A stretch of DNA of 64,000 bases from Hymenobacter mellowenesis (GCF_030581005.1 NZ_JAUQSX010000004.1:62001-126000); one strand, 5' to 3'. Shown: positions 1 to 11,699, counted from the stretch's first letter. Numbers and translations: made by a program. Notes: generated from the sequence alone by a model not told the origin.

Positions 1-1
1 C

Positions 2-112
2 TGGCTCACGGCCACGCGCAGCACCGTGGTGCAGTGCTCGCCCGTGCACCCCGGCCGCTGCACCGAAGCCGCCGAGACACTGGAGCGGCTGCTGGAGCAA
101 CTGGTGCGCTGA
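2..112 (+). CDS. C-terminal end of an unidentified protein (partial)
   Basis: The reading frame is open from base 2 and closes with TGA at 110-112, giving 36 residues rich in Leu and Glu (ending ETLERLLEQLVR), which looks like a final helix. The start lies outside the window. The fragment is too short to identify. It converges with the leftward glycosidase gene, and two palindromic repeats fill the gap between them. Confidence 0.45.
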   Translation, partial: WLTATRSTVVQCSPVHPGRCTEAAETLERLLEQLVR

Positions 113-126
113 GGGAGCAACCAGCA

Positions 127-226
127 CGTCATGCCGAGCGCAGTCGAGACATCTCGCGTGGGGTGGTAATTCAAGTGTCTGTCATCCTGAGCATTCTGCT
201 TTAATCGCAGAATGCTCAGGATGACA
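127..226. repeat. Intergenic palindromes: half-copy of repeat family A and a 20-bp-arm inverted repeat
   Basis: Bases 127-160 match one arm of the family A repeat seen intact at 8113, 50083 and 59844 (GTCATGC..AGCGCAG..GA..CATCTCGCG, with several differences). Immediately after it, 180-199 and 207-226 form a perfect 20-bp inverted repeat around a 7-base loop. There is no T-tract on either side, so this is a hairpin between convergent genes and not a clear intrinsic terminator. Confidence 0.75.
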
Positions 227-241
227 CAAAGCGTACAGTTC

Positions 242-2998
242 CTAGTCCACCCGCCGCAGCCGCAGATAATCCAGCATGGCTTGGTTCACCGCCCCGTTCA
301 TGTTCTCATTGGCCGGCTCAAAGGCCAGGGTAAGCTTGTGCGTCCCTTTGGCCAGCCGCACCAGAATAGGGTTTGAGAAGCCCCAGTTGCTCCACTCGCC
401 GGTGCCGCGCTGCGGCAGCACCACCGTGCCCAGCTGCTCGGCGCCGCGCCGCAGGGTGCGGATGGCGCACTTGTTTTCAGTGTTGATGGGGCCGTTGCCG
501 TTGGCGTAGCGGAAATCCACGGCGTATAGTCCGGTTTCGGGCACGGTGACGGGGATGGTGAGGGTGGTGTTTTTGCTTTTGCTAATTTCAACGAATCCTT
601 TGCCAGTGAAGCCTTTGTAGGGTAGAGATGATTTGGGCACTGTGGTTTCGAGTTGTACCTGCTGATTAGCAGTTGCCGTCCCAGCGTCGACAGGTTCGCT
701 GGCGAAGGATTCATGCCCGTATTTGTCGACGGCGATGACTTGATAAACGGCCATCGGCTCAGGCGGCACAGCATAAAAATGGTCATCGGCAGTAGCAACT
801 AAAACTCCGTTTTTCAGCACCCGGTATTCCGTCACCTCGCTGATATTGGTCCAGCGGAGCTGACCCTTTTCAAAGCTGGTGACGGGTGTTTCAGGCGCAA
901 AATGGACACGCGCCGGATGCGTGAACTGGCTGGCCAGCGCCTGGCTCTTCAGCACAATGCGCACTGTATGGCGGCCCGTGAGGCGGTCCGGCACCGACGC
1001 ATCGGGCAGCGGCTGCCCGTCGAGCGTGATGCTGCTGATTTCGTTGCCAAAGCCATCCATCTCAATGTCCAGCACCGCCTTGCGGTAGCGGAAACCGCTC
1101 AGCCGGCGTTTCCCCTGAAATGCCTGCGGCACGAAGGGCCGGAACCTCAGCCGGTCGGCCCCCCATTGCATTCCAAAAAGCACTTTATACACCAAGCTCA
1201 GGCTGCCCGAGAGGCTCCAAAGCATGTTGCTGGAATTGATTTGCGTGCCGGCAAAGTCCCCGTTTTCGGCCACGAAATTTTCCTTGTTCGTCAGGAACAG
1301 CGCCGCCGGCCGGTAGATGGCCGCCATGCTTTCCAGCACCGACTGCTCATTGCCGGCCCGGGCGCCAGCCAGCGCCCAAAAACTCTGCACGAACGGCCAC
1401 ACGGCGTTATTGTGGTAGGGCGGGATGCCCGGAATCTGCGGGTAGATGCAGGGAATGCCGAAGGGCGTGGTGGGAGTTTTGCGCACCACTTCCTGCGCCC
1501 GTTTGGCATCTGCCACGCCAAAAAATACGCTCAGGGCTTCGCCCAGGGCCTCGGCGCGGGGCGAAAGCACCAGCGCCGTGCGGCCGTGCAGGAACTGCCC
1601 GTAGTAGCCTTTCTCGGCCTGCCACAGGTGTTGGTTGATGCCGCGCCTGATGGTTTCGGCGCGCTGCTCGTGTTGCGCGGCCACGGCCGGCTCGCCCAGG
1701 AGTTGGGCCATGAAGGAAAGCACCACGTTGGCTTGGTAATGCACGGCGTTGGTGCCCAGGTTTTCCGATTGGTAAATGTCCACCGGCTGCATCCAGCGCG
1801 GGTAGGTTTGCTCACGCCAGTCCAGAAACGACGACTCGCCGCGCACCAGGCCGGTGGCCGGGTCGTAGGCGTTCTGCACGTCGTCGGCAATCGAGTTTTT
1901 GATAATTGGGTACACGCGCCGCAGCCAGGCCTCGTCGCCCGTCACCTTATAAATCTCCCAGGCCGCCGTGGCCCAGATGATGCGGTCTGTCGAGCACGGG
2001 TAGGCCCCGCCCGTGCCGGTGTCCTGAATAATGCGACCCTGCGGGCTCACCTTGCGCAACAGGCTGTTCATGGCCACCTTGGGCTGCAAGGCGGCCTGCG
2101 CCAGAATGATGCTGTAGCTGATGTCGCGCGTCCACACGCCCGCCCACTCCTTGCCGGTGCGGAAAGTGCTGTCGGGTTCCACGGCGCGGCGGGCCTCTTC
2201 CAGCGCTAAGTTGTAGAGCGCGTCGGCCAGCGGGTAATCGGACGAATATTGCGGAAAATCGGCCGTGTCAATGCTTTGTTTCCACTGTCCAGCAGTGGTT
2301 TTGGCGGCGGCCGGCTGGTTCAGCGTCAGGGTGGCTTCGTAAATGCCGTTGCCGTCCGGGTCCTTCATTTCCAAGTCGGGCTTGTTCACCAGGTTGTCGA
2401 AATCCCAGCTCAGCGGCGCGGCCGAGCCGGCCACGAACACGTGCTTAAAATCCTGCTGGTACAGCTTCTCGCCCTTGAAATTGGTGTAGTAGCCCTGCTT
2501 TTTGAAGGCCGCTAGCACCTGCCTCATATCCAGCCGGATGCGGACCGGCGTATTCGGCGCCAGGTAGGCATCGGCCGGCCGGGGCGTGGCATCCACGTAG
2601 CGCTGGCCGAAGACGATGGGCGGCGTTTCGATGGCCTCGCCGCCCGGCCGGGCCACGGCCAGCAGCTGATGGTCCTGGCCGGAAGGCATCTCGTTGTCCT
2701 TGCCGTTGATGCTGAACTTGAACGCCACCTGCGGGCTCAGAAACGCATTGGCCGGGCTGTGGTAGTTCGATACCAGTTCGGTAGCCGATAGTGCCCGCGC
2801 CTCAAACGGGCCTTGCACTACCCGGTCGGGGTAAAGCGTGTAAGCATCGGATTGCCAGACGGGCGCCGCGCTGGCGGGCCGGGCCGGTGTGGCCACTTGG
2901 TTGGCAGTAGTGCCCGCGGCGGGCTTTGGGGCTTGGCAGGAAAGCATTGGCAGGAAGGCCAACAGGCTGGCCGATAGGAGAAATAGTTTCACGGGCAA
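242..2998 (-). CDS. Six-hairpin glycosidase lipoprotein with C-terminal carbohydrate-binding-like domain
   Basis: This 918-aa protein begins with a lipoprotein signal peptide ending in LSC (Cys at about 21), so it should be anchored in an envelope membrane. Residues about 190-240 form a small beta domain (MKDPDGNGIYEATL). Residues about 260-640 carry an (alpha/alpha)6 catalytic region of the debranching-enzyme/GH63-like type, with WAGVWTRDISYS, STDRIIWATAAWE and SFLDWREQTYPRW. A fibronectin-like segment follows, and the last 130 residues resemble a CBM6/CBM35 beta-sandwich. The likely role is hydrolysis of an alpha-linked oligosaccharide at the cell surface or in the periplasm. The substrate cannot be told from sequence. 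It stands alone, divergent from the response regulator at 3166. Confidence 0.8.
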   Translation of the reverse strand: MPVKLFLLSASLLAFLPMLSCQAPKPAAGTTANQVATPARPASAAPVWQSDAYTLYPDRVVQGPFEARALSATELVSNYHSPANAFLSPQVAFKFSINGKDNEMPSGQDHQLLAVARPGGEAIETPPIVFGQRYVDATPRPADAYLAPNTPVRIRLDMRQVLAAFKKQGYYTNFKGEKLYQQDFKHVFVAGSAAPLSWDFDNLVNKPDLEMKDPDGNGIYEATLTLNQPAAAKTTAGQWKQSIDTADFPQYSSDYPLADALYNLALEEARRAVEPDSTFRTGKEWAGVWTRDISYSIILAQAALQPKVAMNSLLRKVSPQGRIIQDTGTGGAYPCSTDRIIWATAAWEIYKVTGDEAWLRRVYPIIKNSIADDVQNAYDPATGLVRGESSFLDWREQTYPRWMQPVDIYQSENLGTNAVHYQANVVLSFMAQLLGEPAVAAQHEQRAETIRRGINQHLWQAEKGYYGQFLHGRTALVLSPRAEALGEALSVFFGVADAKRAQEVVRKTPTTPFGIPCIYPQIPGIPPYHNNAVWPFVQSFWALAGARAGNEQSVLESMAAIYRPAALFLTNKENFVAENGDFAGTQINSSNMLWSLSGSLSLVYKVLFGMQWGADRLRFRPFVPQAFQGKRRLSGFRYRKAVLDIEMDGFGNEISSITLDGQPLPDASVPDRLTGRHTVRIVLKSQALASQFTHPARVHFAPETPVTSFEKGQLRWTNISEVTEYRVLKNGVLVATADDHFYAVPPEPMAVYQVIAVDKYGHESFASEPVDAGTATANQQVQLETTVPKSSLPYKGFTGKGFVEISKSKNTTLTIPVTVPETGLYAVDFRYANGNGPINTENKCAIRTLRRGAEQLGTVVLPQRGTGEWSNWGFSNPILVRLAKGTHKLTLAFEPANENMNGAVNQAMLDYLRLRRVD

Positions 2999-3141
2999 TC
3001 AGGGCGAACAGGGTGGGAGGGTGGGTACAAAGGAACAAACGGCCACCTTGAAAGTAGGGCGGGGATTTGGCTCGGAATGCGGAGATTTTCACTTAGCCCA
3101 GAAGCTTCTGAAAATGTTGGCTCCACTGATTAAATATTAAC

Positions 3142-3149
3142 TATGTTTA
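3142..3149 (+). promoter_or_regulatory. Possible -7 box of the response-regulator gene
   Basis: TATGTTTA lies 17 bases before the ATG at 3166 in an AT-rich stretch. It differs at one base from the Bacteroidota -7 consensus TAnnTTTG. No convincing TTTG -33 element was found at the expected distance. Confidence 0.3.
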
Positions 3150-3165
3150 ATTAAATTTCAGAATT

Positions 3166-3831
3166 ATGACTCGCTTATTCATCGTAGATGACCACGCTTT
3201 GGTCCGGAACGGCCTGCGCGCCGTGCTGGCGGCCGAGCCCGACCTGCAGGTGATAGGCGAAGCCGCCGACGGTCACGCCTTGCTCCACCAGCTTCCTGCC
3301 ACCCCCGCCGACATTGTCCTGCTCGACCTCAGCATGCCTGGCCTGGATGGCATGGCCACGGCCTGCCGCCTGCGGGAGGATTTCCCGGCAGTGGCCATTC
3401 TGGTAATTTCCTCGCTGGCGCACGAGTGTACAGTGGCCCAGGCGTTTGCCGCGGGGGCGCGCGGCTACATTCTTAAAAATGCCGCCGCCAGCGAGGTCGT
3501 GGCGTCCCTGCGCGCCGTGGCGGCCGGTCGGCGCTTTCTATCCACCGAAATAGGCCTGGCCATGCTGCACAAAGTGACTCATTCCGGTTCCTCGGTGCCG
3601 GCGCCCTCCGCCAATGCGACCGAGGCGCTGACTAGCCGCGAGCAGCAGGTGCTGCAATGCGTAGCCGATGGCCTGACCAATGTCAAAATCGCCGATAAGC
3701 TGTTCATGAGCAAGCGCACCGTGGAAACCCACCGCCAGAACATCATCGCCAAAACCCAAACCAAAAACACGGCTGCCCTTATCAAATTTGCTGTGCAGAA
3801 CGGATTGCTTCTGCAGGCCCAGCCCGGATAG
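3166..3831 (+). CDS. NarL/FixJ-family response regulator
   Basis: This 221-aa protein has a receiver domain at residues 1-120 and a LuxR-type helix-turn-helix at about 150-215. The receiver shows the acidic pair (IVDDH), the phosphoacceptor Asp in IVLLDLSMPG (about residue 50), Ser in VISS and Lys in ILKNA. The output domain contains LTSREQQVLQCVADGLTNVKIA and the recognition helix SKRTVETHRQNI. It should be a phosphorylation-controlled DNA-binding regulator. No histidine kinase lies beside it, so its partner is elsewhere. The start is the first ATG, just after an AT-rich promoter region. Confidence 0.93.
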   Translation: MTRLFIVDDHALVRNGLRAVLAAEPDLQVIGEAADGHALLHQLPATPADIVLLDLSMPGLDGMATACRLREDFPAVAILVISSLAHECTVAQAFAAGARGYILKNAAASEVVASLRAVAAGRRFLSTEIGLAMLHKVTHSGSSVPAPSANATEALTSREQQVLQCVADGLTNVKIADKLFMSKRTVETHRQNIIAKTQTKNTAALIKFAVQNGLLLQAQPG

Positions 3832-5242
<1,411 letters not shown>

Positions 5243-5284
5243 TCGCGGCGCTTTGCCCGCTTGTCCCGCCCTTTATTCCTCCTG

Positions 5285-6187
5285 ATGATGAACCCGGAAG
5301 CAATTTCTACGACGCCCCAGGTGGTAAATAGCCATGCCAAGGTGAGTGCCCAGGAGCTGAAGCTCAAAGGCTTCAAGGCCTACGAGGTAGACACGGCCGT
5401 GAACCCGGGGCTGGCGTATCGGCGGCGCGACTTCTACAAGGTGGCGCTGGTGACCAGCCACTGCACCGTGCACTACGCCGACCGCAGCATCGAGCTGAAG
5501 GGCACGTGCCTGATGTTCGCCAACCCGCACATTCCCTATTCCATCGAGCTGCACGAGCCGCGGCTGAAGGGCTACTCCTGCCTGTTCACCGAGGCGTATA
5601 TGAAGGAGAACGACCGGTCGGAAAGCCTAAACCAGTCGCCGCTGTTCAAGGTGGGGGGCACACCCATTTTTCACCTCAGCCCCGAGCAGGTGACCTACGC
5701 CGAGGGTATTTTCCAGAAAATTCTGGCCGAGCAGAGCACCGATTATCTGTACAAGGGCGACCTGATTCGCACCTATCTGCAGCTGCTCATTCATGAAGCG
5801 TTGCGCATGCAGCCGACGAGCAGTTTTGTGCAGCACCAGAATGCGTCATCGCGCATCACGGCCCTGTTTCTGGAGTTGCTGGAGCGGATGTTTCCCATTG
5901 AAAGCCCGGAGCAGGCGCTGCCGCTGAAATCGGCCCAGGACTTTGCCCAGCAGCTGGCCGTGCACGTCAACCACCTCAACCGGTCGGTGAAGGAAGTGAC
6001 TGGCAAGTCTACCACTACGCACATCGCCGAGCGCATCATCGGCGAAGCCAAGGCCCTGCTGCACCACACCGCCTGGAGCACGGCCGAAATTGCCTACAGC
6101 CTGGGCTTCGAGTACCCCACTTACTTCAACAGCTTGTTCAAAAAGCACACGAGCACCACCCCGCAGGCTTTCCGCAAAGCCATGTAA
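5285..6187 (+). CDS. AraC-family transcriptional regulator
   Basis: This protein of about 300 aa has an N-terminal cupin-like sensing half and a C-terminal pair of helix-turn-helix motifs. The second half reads FAQQLAVHVNHLNRSVKEVTG, then IAERIIGEAKALLHHTAWSTAEIA and the signature LGFEYPTYFNSLFKKH..TTPQAFRK, which is the classic AraC DNA-binding domain. The frame is open upstream to a TTG at 5261, but the ATGs at 5285/5288 are better starts. Its position directly after an aldo/keto reductase suggests local regulation, perhaps of an aldehyde or sugar response. The effector is unknown. Confidence 0.9.
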   Translation: MMNPEAISTTPQVVNSHAKVSAQELKLKGFKAYEVDTAVNPGLAYRRRDFYKVALVTSHCTVHYADRSIELKGTCLMFANPHIPYSIELHEPRLKGYSCLFTEAYMKENDRSESLNQSPLFKVGGTPIFHLSPEQVTYAEGIFQKILAEQSTDYLYKGDLIRTYLQLLIHEALRMQPTSSFVQHQNASSRITALFLELLERMFPIESPEQALPLKSAQDFAQQLAVHVNHLNRSVKEVTGKSTTTHIAERIIGEAKALLHHTAWSTAEIAYSLGFEYPTYFNSLFKKHTSTTPQAFRKAM

Positions 6188-6480
6188 AGGGTGCGGTGTT
6201 TCACTTCCTGGTGCCCCGCGCACCGCCGGCGCCGGCCATTGGCAGGGCTGCTTGCTATACTTTTCAAACCAATTAGTTAGGGTTTCAAACAATGCTGGCA
6301 GCGGGGGCAACCACCACGCAGCCAGCCAGTATATACCCTGCCGGGCCGTGGCTGCTATCGGATTAGCAGGGGTTCCAGGCACCTTTTTCGAAGCCACACC
6401 CGGTATGCCTGCGGCCTACGGTGGCCAGTAGCCGGCTTCTCTTTTCGTGGGTTCACGTTCGTCTTTTTATTTCCTTCGCT
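6188..6480. other. Non-coding region upstream of the molybdenum hydroxylase operon
   Basis: These 293 bases contain no supported gene. They end in a pyrimidine-rich stretch (TCTTTTTATTTCCTTCGCT) directly before the first operon ATG. A TATACTTTT sequence near 6255 is a weak promoter candidate. Confidence 0.35.
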
Positions 6481-7113
6481 ATGTCGTCTGACCTGTTCCC
6501 CAACGCCGATACTCCGCCGCTTGCCGACAACTCGCGGCGCTCGTTCCTGAAGCAAAGCGGCGGCATTCTGGGCCTGGCCCTGGCCCCGCCGCTGGCGAGC
6601 CAAGCCGAGCGGCTCACGGCTTATTCCAAGGTCATCCAGGGGGCCACCGACATCACGCTGCGCGTGAATAGCCAGGCCCACACCGTGCGCGTCGAGCCGC
6701 GGGTGACGCTGCTCGACACGCTCCGGGAGCGGCTGGATTTGACCGGCACCAAGAAAGGCTGCGACCACGGCCAGTGCGGAGCCTGCACGGTGCACATCAA
6801 CGGCAAACGCACCCTCTCGTGCCTGACGCTGGCCGTGATGCAGCAGGGCAAGGAAATCACCACCATCGAAGGCCTGGCCAAGGGCGACGAGCTACACCCC
6901 ATGCAGGCGGCCTTCATCAAGCACGACGGCTTGCAGTGCGGCTACTGCACGCCCGGCCAGATTATGTCGGGCGTGGCCTGCGTGCAGGAAGGCCACGCCA
7001 CCACCGACGCGCAATGCCGCGAATGGATGAGCGGCAACCTGTGCCGCTGCGGCGCCTACCCCAATATTCTGGCCGCCGTGCGTGAGGTAGCCAGCCAATC
7101 CTCCAAAGGCTAA
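6481..7113 (+). CDS. paoA: PaoA-like periplasmic aldehyde oxidoreductase, 2Fe-2S subunit (Tat-exported)
   Basis: This 210-aa protein is the iron-sulfur subunit of a xanthine-oxidase-family molybdoenzyme. A twin-arginine signal (SRRSFLKQSGGILGLALA) lies at residues about 18-38, which exports the folded complex to the periplasm. Residues 55-130 form a plant-type ferredoxin fold with CDHGQCGAC...C. The C-terminal helical domain binds the second cluster (CGYCTPGQ and NLCRCGAYPN). An upstream in-frame GTG at 6421 exists, but ATG 6481 places the Tat signal correctly. The FAD and molybdopterin subunits follow, the same order as E. coli paoABC. Electrons pass from Mo through these clusters to FAD. 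Confidence 0.9.
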   Translation: MSSDLFPNADTPPLADNSRRSFLKQSGGILGLALAPPLASQAERLTAYSKVIQGATDITLRVNSQAHTVRVEPRVTLLDTLRERLDLTGTKKGCDHGQCGACTVHINGKRTLSCLTLAVMQQGKEITTIEGLAKGDELHPMQAAFIKHDGLQCGYCTPGQIMSGVACVQEGHATTDAQCREWMSGNLCRCGAYPNILAAVREVASQSSKG

Positions 7114-7117
7114 CCCG

Positions 7118-8101
7118 ATGAATGACTTCAGCTACACCCAGGCCGCCACGGCCAAGGAGGCCACGGACCTGCGCAAGGCCACGCCCGCGGGAGCCTACAT
7201 TGCCGGCGGCACCACGCTGCTCGATTTGATGAAGGCCCACCTGGCGGAGCACCCGCAGCTGGTCGACATCAACCAGCTGCCCCTCAAAGGCATCGAGCAA
7301 ACCAAAGATGGGCTGCGCATCGGGGCACTGGAAACCATGAGCGACGTGGGCGAGCATCCGCTGGTGGTGCAGCAGTACCCGGCCGTGTCGCAGGCGCTGC
7401 TGCTGGCGGCCTCGCCGCAGCTGCGCAACATGGCCAGCCTCGGGGGCAATATCCTGCAGCGCACCCGCTGCGGCTATTTCCGCGATGCCGCTTTCCCGTG
7501 CAACAAGCGCGTGCCCGGCTCCGGCTGCCCCGCCCTGGACGGCGACCACCACAACCTGGCCATTTTGGGGGTGAGTGATTCGTGCATTGCCAACTCCTAC
7601 CCGGGCGACTTGTCGGTGGCCCTGACCGCCTTTGATGCGGTGCTGACCCTGGAAAAAGCCAAAGGCAAGCAGCGGCAGGTGCCCCTCACCGAGTTCTACC
7701 TGCTGCCCGGAAATACGCTCCAGCGGGAAACCGTGCTGGAGCCCGGCGAGCTGATTGTGGCCATCACCATTCCCGCGGCCACGCATGCCCAGCGCTCGAC
7801 CTACCTGAAGGTGCGCGAGCGCAGCAGCTACGCCTACGCCCTGGCCTCGGCCGCGGTGGGGCTGGATGTGCAGGGCGGCACCATTCGCGCGGCCCGCGTG
7901 GCGCTGGGCGGGGTGGGGGCCCAGCCCTGGCGTTCCCGCGAGGCCGAACGAGTCCTGACCGGCCAGCCGGCCACGGAAGCCACTTTCCGCGCCGCGGCGG
8001 CGGCTGCCCTGCAGGGCGCCCGGCCGCGGGAGCACAACCGCTACAAGGTGGAGCTGGCTCAGAACACGCTTGTGCGCGCCCTGCAGCAAGTGGCTGGTTA
8101 G
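7118..8101 (+). CDS. paoB: PaoB-like FAD-binding subunit with extra 4Fe-4S cluster motif
   Basis: This 327-aa protein is the FAD subunit of the same enzyme. It has the FAD-binding N-domain (AYIAGGTTLLDLMK; NMASLGGNILQRTRCGYF) and a CO-dehydrogenase-flavoprotein-type C-domain. The insertion with Cys residues in RTRCGYFRD, PCNKR, SGCPAL and DSCIANSYPGD matches the segment that holds the additional 4Fe-4S cluster of E. coli PaoB, which separates this group from ordinary xanthine dehydrogenase medium subunits. It starts 4 bases after the paoA stop, so translation is probably coupled. It has no signal of its own and would be carried out by the Tat signal of PaoA. Confidence 0.9.
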   Translation: MNDFSYTQAATAKEATDLRKATPAGAYIAGGTTLLDLMKAHLAEHPQLVDINQLPLKGIEQTKDGLRIGALETMSDVGEHPLVVQQYPAVSQALLLAASPQLRNMASLGGNILQRTRCGYFRDAAFPCNKRVPGSGCPALDGDHHNLAILGVSDSCIANSYPGDLSVALTAFDAVLTLEKAKGKQRQVPLTEFYLLPGNTLQRETVLEPGELIVAITIPAATHAQRSTYLKVRERSSYAYALASAAVGLDVQGGTIRAARVALGGVGAQPWRSREAERVLTGQPATEATFRAAAAAALQGARPREHNRYKVELAQNTLVRALQQVAG

Positions 8102-8112
8102 CCTACAAGTGA

Positions 8113-8209
8113 AACGTCATGCAGAGCGCAGCGAAGCATCTCGCTCGGCTCGTTAAACGATTGATTTACTGCTGCACGCGAGATGCTTCGCTGCGCTCTG
8201 CATGACGTT
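8113..8209. repeat. Family A palindromic element, inside the paoB-paoC gap
   Basis: Two perfect 32-bp inverted arms (8113-8144 and 8178-8209) flank a 33-base centre. The right arm ends 5 bases before the paoC ATG, so the element occupies the whole leader of that cistron. Close copies lie at 50083-50182 and 59844-59949, with a half-copy at 127-160. This is a REP/MITE-like dispersed repeat with no coding capacity. Confidence 0.9.
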
Positions 8210-8214
8210 CATTT

Positions 8215-10557
8215 ATGGATACTGAACCGCAATTCTTTGAAACCAACGCCGCGCCGGGCGTGGTGGGGCAGCCATTGAGCCGCGTCGACGGCTGGGCAAA
8301 AGTGACGGGCCGTGCCAAGTACTCAGCCGAGTACAACCAACTGCCCGGCCTGGTGCACGCTGTGCTTCGCACCAGTGACGTAGCCAAGGGCCGCGTGACC
8401 AGTATCGATGCCAGCGCGGCCCAGCGGCAGCCGGGCGTGCTGGCCATCTTTACGCACGAAAACCTGCCCAAGCTGGCCAAAACGCCGAACAACCCCGAGG
8501 ACCAAAAAGCCTTCGCATCCTCGCCGATGAGCTTCTTTCCAATGGCCTCGGACCAGGTGCACTACGCTGGGCAACCCTTAGCCATGGTGGTGGCCGATAC
8601 GCTGGAGCACGCCCAGTACGCCGCCGCGCTGCTCAAAGTGAATATTGCTGCGGAGGTGCCCACCGCCTCCTACCTGGACCCCAAGGCGACGAGCTACGTG
8701 CCGAAAAGCGTGAAAGGCACGGAGGGCGTCACCAAGCGCGGCGACGCTCAGGCGGCCTTCCGCAATGCCCCGGTGCAGCTCACGGCCACTTACCACCACG
8801 CCACCAACCACCACAACCCCATGGAGCCGGGTGCCACCACCGCCCACTGGGAAGCGCCCGACCGCCTGACCGTGTACGACACCACGCAGGGCGTGTCGGA
8901 AACGCAGAAGACGCTGGCCGCCATGCTGGGCCTGGCCACCGAGCAGGTGCGCGTCGTGACCAAGTACCTCGGCGGCGGCTTCGGCTGCAAGGCCTGGGTG
9001 TGGCCCCATGTGGTATTGGCTCCGCTGGCCGCCAAGGCCGTGGGCCGGCCGGTGAAGCTGGTGCTCACGCGCCCGCAGCAGTTCACCGGCATGGGCCACC
9101 GCGAGGAGCAGGAGCAAACCCTGCGCCTCGGCGCCACTAAAGAGGGCAAGCTGCTGGGCATCGTGCACGAGAAAACGTCCACCACTTCGCCGTGGGACGA
9201 CTACGCCGAAACCAACAGCCGCATCATCAATATGCTGTATGCGCTGCCCGCGTTCGAGTCGACCTACCACTTGGCCAAGGCCAGCGTAATGACTTCGACC
9301 TCGACCCGCGCGCCGGGCGACATGCCCGGCTCGTTCGCCATCGAGTGCAGCATGGACGATTTGGCCTACCAGCTGGGCCTGGACCCCATTCAGGTCCGGC
9401 TGCTGAATTACGCCGAAAAGGACCCGACCAACGGCCATCCGTGGTCCAGCAAAAGTCTGAAGCAGTGCTACGCTCGCGGCGCCGAGCTGTTTGGCTGGAG
9501 CCAGCGCAACCCCAGGAACGGGCAGACGCGCAACGGCAAGCTGCTGGTGGGCTACGGCATGGCCACGGCCTCTTATCCCGTACACAACTCGCAGGGCAAC
9601 GCCCGGGTGCGTCTCTACGCCGACGGCCGCGCCGTGGTGCAGGCCGGCGCCACCGACCTGGGCACCGGCACCTACACCATCATCACCCAGGTAGCGGCCG
9701 ATGCGCTGGGCGTGCCGCCCCAGAACATTCGCTTCGAACTGGGCGATACCATCCTGCCCACCACGCAGTGGTCGGGTGGCTCCACGGCAGCGGGGCGCGT
9801 TTCCTCGTCGGTGTACCTGGCGGCCCAGGAAGTATGGCAGAAACTCATCAAAATGGCTGTTATCGACCGGAAGTCGCCGCTGTATGGAGCCAAGGCTGCC
9901 GACGTGGTGATGGAGAAAGGCCGCCTGCAGCTGAAAGCCGACCCGGGGAAGGGCGAGGCCTTCGGTGAGGTGATGAAGCGCGCCAGCCTGAGCGACGTGG
10001 AAGGCACCGCTCAAGGGCGCTACGGCAGCATCTACAAAGAGCCCGGCGCGGCCGCCGATGCCAACATGAACAAGGAGGAAAAAGACGCCGCCGCCGGCTA
10101 CTCCATGCACGCCTTCGGCGCGCACTTCTGCGAAGTACACGTCGACCCCGAGCTGGGCACCGTGCGCGTGGCGCGCTGGGTGAGTGTGATGAGCGCCGGC
10201 CGCATTCTGAATCCCAAAACGGCCCGTTCGCAGGTCATCGGGGGCAGCATCTTCGGTATCGGCGCGGCCCTGATGGAACAGACGGTGCGCGACCCCAACC
10301 TGGCCCGCTACACCAACGCCGACCTGGCCAGCTACCACGTGCCCGTCAACGCCGACATCCCGGACATGCGGGTGGATTTCATCGACGAGCACGACCCCCA
10401 CGTCAACGCCATGGGCGTGAAAGGCATCGGCGAAATCTCCATCGTGGGCGTGACGGCCGCCGTGGCCAACGCCGTGTTCCATGCCACCGGCCGGCGCCTG
10501 CGCTCCCTGCCCATGACGCCCGACAAGGTGCTGGCCGCCATGCGCCAACCCGCCTGA
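8215..10557 (+). CDS. paoC: PaoC-like molybdopterin-binding catalytic subunit
   Basis: This 780-aa catalytic subunit of a xanthine-oxidase-family enzyme should hydroxylate aldehydes to acids in the periplasm at a molybdenum cofactor. The N-terminal alpha/beta hammerhead domain spans about residues 20-130 (GKVTGRAKYSAEY-like). Cofactor loops follow: LGGGFGCKAW near 255, STRAPGDMPGSFAIE near 365 and SGGSTAAGR near 520. The catalytic Glu sits in VKGIGEISIVG near 740. It is somewhat longer than E. coli PaoC (about 732 aa). A family A palindrome separates it from paoB by 113 bases. No PaoD/XdhC-type maturation gene follows, so insertion of cofactor must rely on a gene elsewhere. Confidence 0.92.
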   Translation: MDTEPQFFETNAAPGVVGQPLSRVDGWAKVTGRAKYSAEYNQLPGLVHAVLRTSDVAKGRVTSIDASAAQRQPGVLAIFTHENLPKLAKTPNNPEDQKAFASSPMSFFPMASDQVHYAGQPLAMVVADTLEHAQYAAALLKVNIAAEVPTASYLDPKATSYVPKSVKGTEGVTKRGDAQAAFRNAPVQLTATYHHATNHHNPMEPGATTAHWEAPDRLTVYDTTQGVSETQKTLAAMLGLATEQVRVVTKYLGGGFGCKAWVWPHVVLAPLAAKAVGRPVKLVLTRPQQFTGMGHREEQEQTLRLGATKEGKLLGIVHEKTSTTSPWDDYAETNSRIINMLYALPAFESTYHLAKASVMTSTSTRAPGDMPGSFAIECSMDDLAYQLGLDPIQVRLLNYAEKDPTNGHPWSSKSLKQCYARGAELFGWSQRNPRNGQTRNGKLLVGYGMATASYPVHNSQGNARVRLYADGRAVVQAGATDLGTGTYTIITQVAADALGVPPQNIRFELGDTILPTTQWSGGSTAAGRVSSSVYLAAQEVWQKLIKMAVIDRKSPLYGAKAADVVMEKGRLQLKADPGKGEAFGEVMKRASLSDVEGTAQGRYGSIYKEPGAAADANMNKEEKDAAAGYSMHAFGAHFCEVHVDPELGTVRVARWVSVMSAGRILNPKTARSQVIGGSIFGIGAALMEQTVRDPNLARYTNADLASYHVPVNADIPDMRVDFIDEHDPHVNAMGVKGIGEISIVGVTAAVANAVFHATGRRLRSLPMTPDKVLAAMRQPA

Positions 10558-10623
10558 TTTCCTGCAATAATTTCCTTTTAAACAACGGCCCTGGCCGTCT
10601 TATTTCTGCCGATTAGGCAATAG

Positions 10624-11622
<999 letters not shown>

Positions 11623-11638
11623 CCAGGCATCGCCACTC

Positions 11639-11699
11639 AGCCCCAAACAGACACGCCCCCTGGCTGCTACGTTAGCCGGGGGCGTGTCTGTTTGGGGCT
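11639..11699. terminator. Strong hairpin downstream of the aldo/keto reductase
   Basis: Arms 11639-11660 and 11678-11699 are a perfect 22-bp inverted repeat around 17 bases, 17 bases after the stop codon. There is no T-run after it, so it may be a stem-loop terminator of non-classical form or an RNA stabiliser. It lies on the host side of attL. Confidence 0.6.

Noticed and set aside
902..2209. 435-codon plus-strand frame opposite the glycosidase gene
   Set aside because: It is the antisense shadow of a clear glycosidase; high GC gives long reverse frames, and the product has no recognisable domain.
8578..10548. 656-codon minus-strand frame opposite paoC
   Set aside because: It lies wholly within a gene with conserved cofactor motifs, and its own product is His/Gly-rich without domains.
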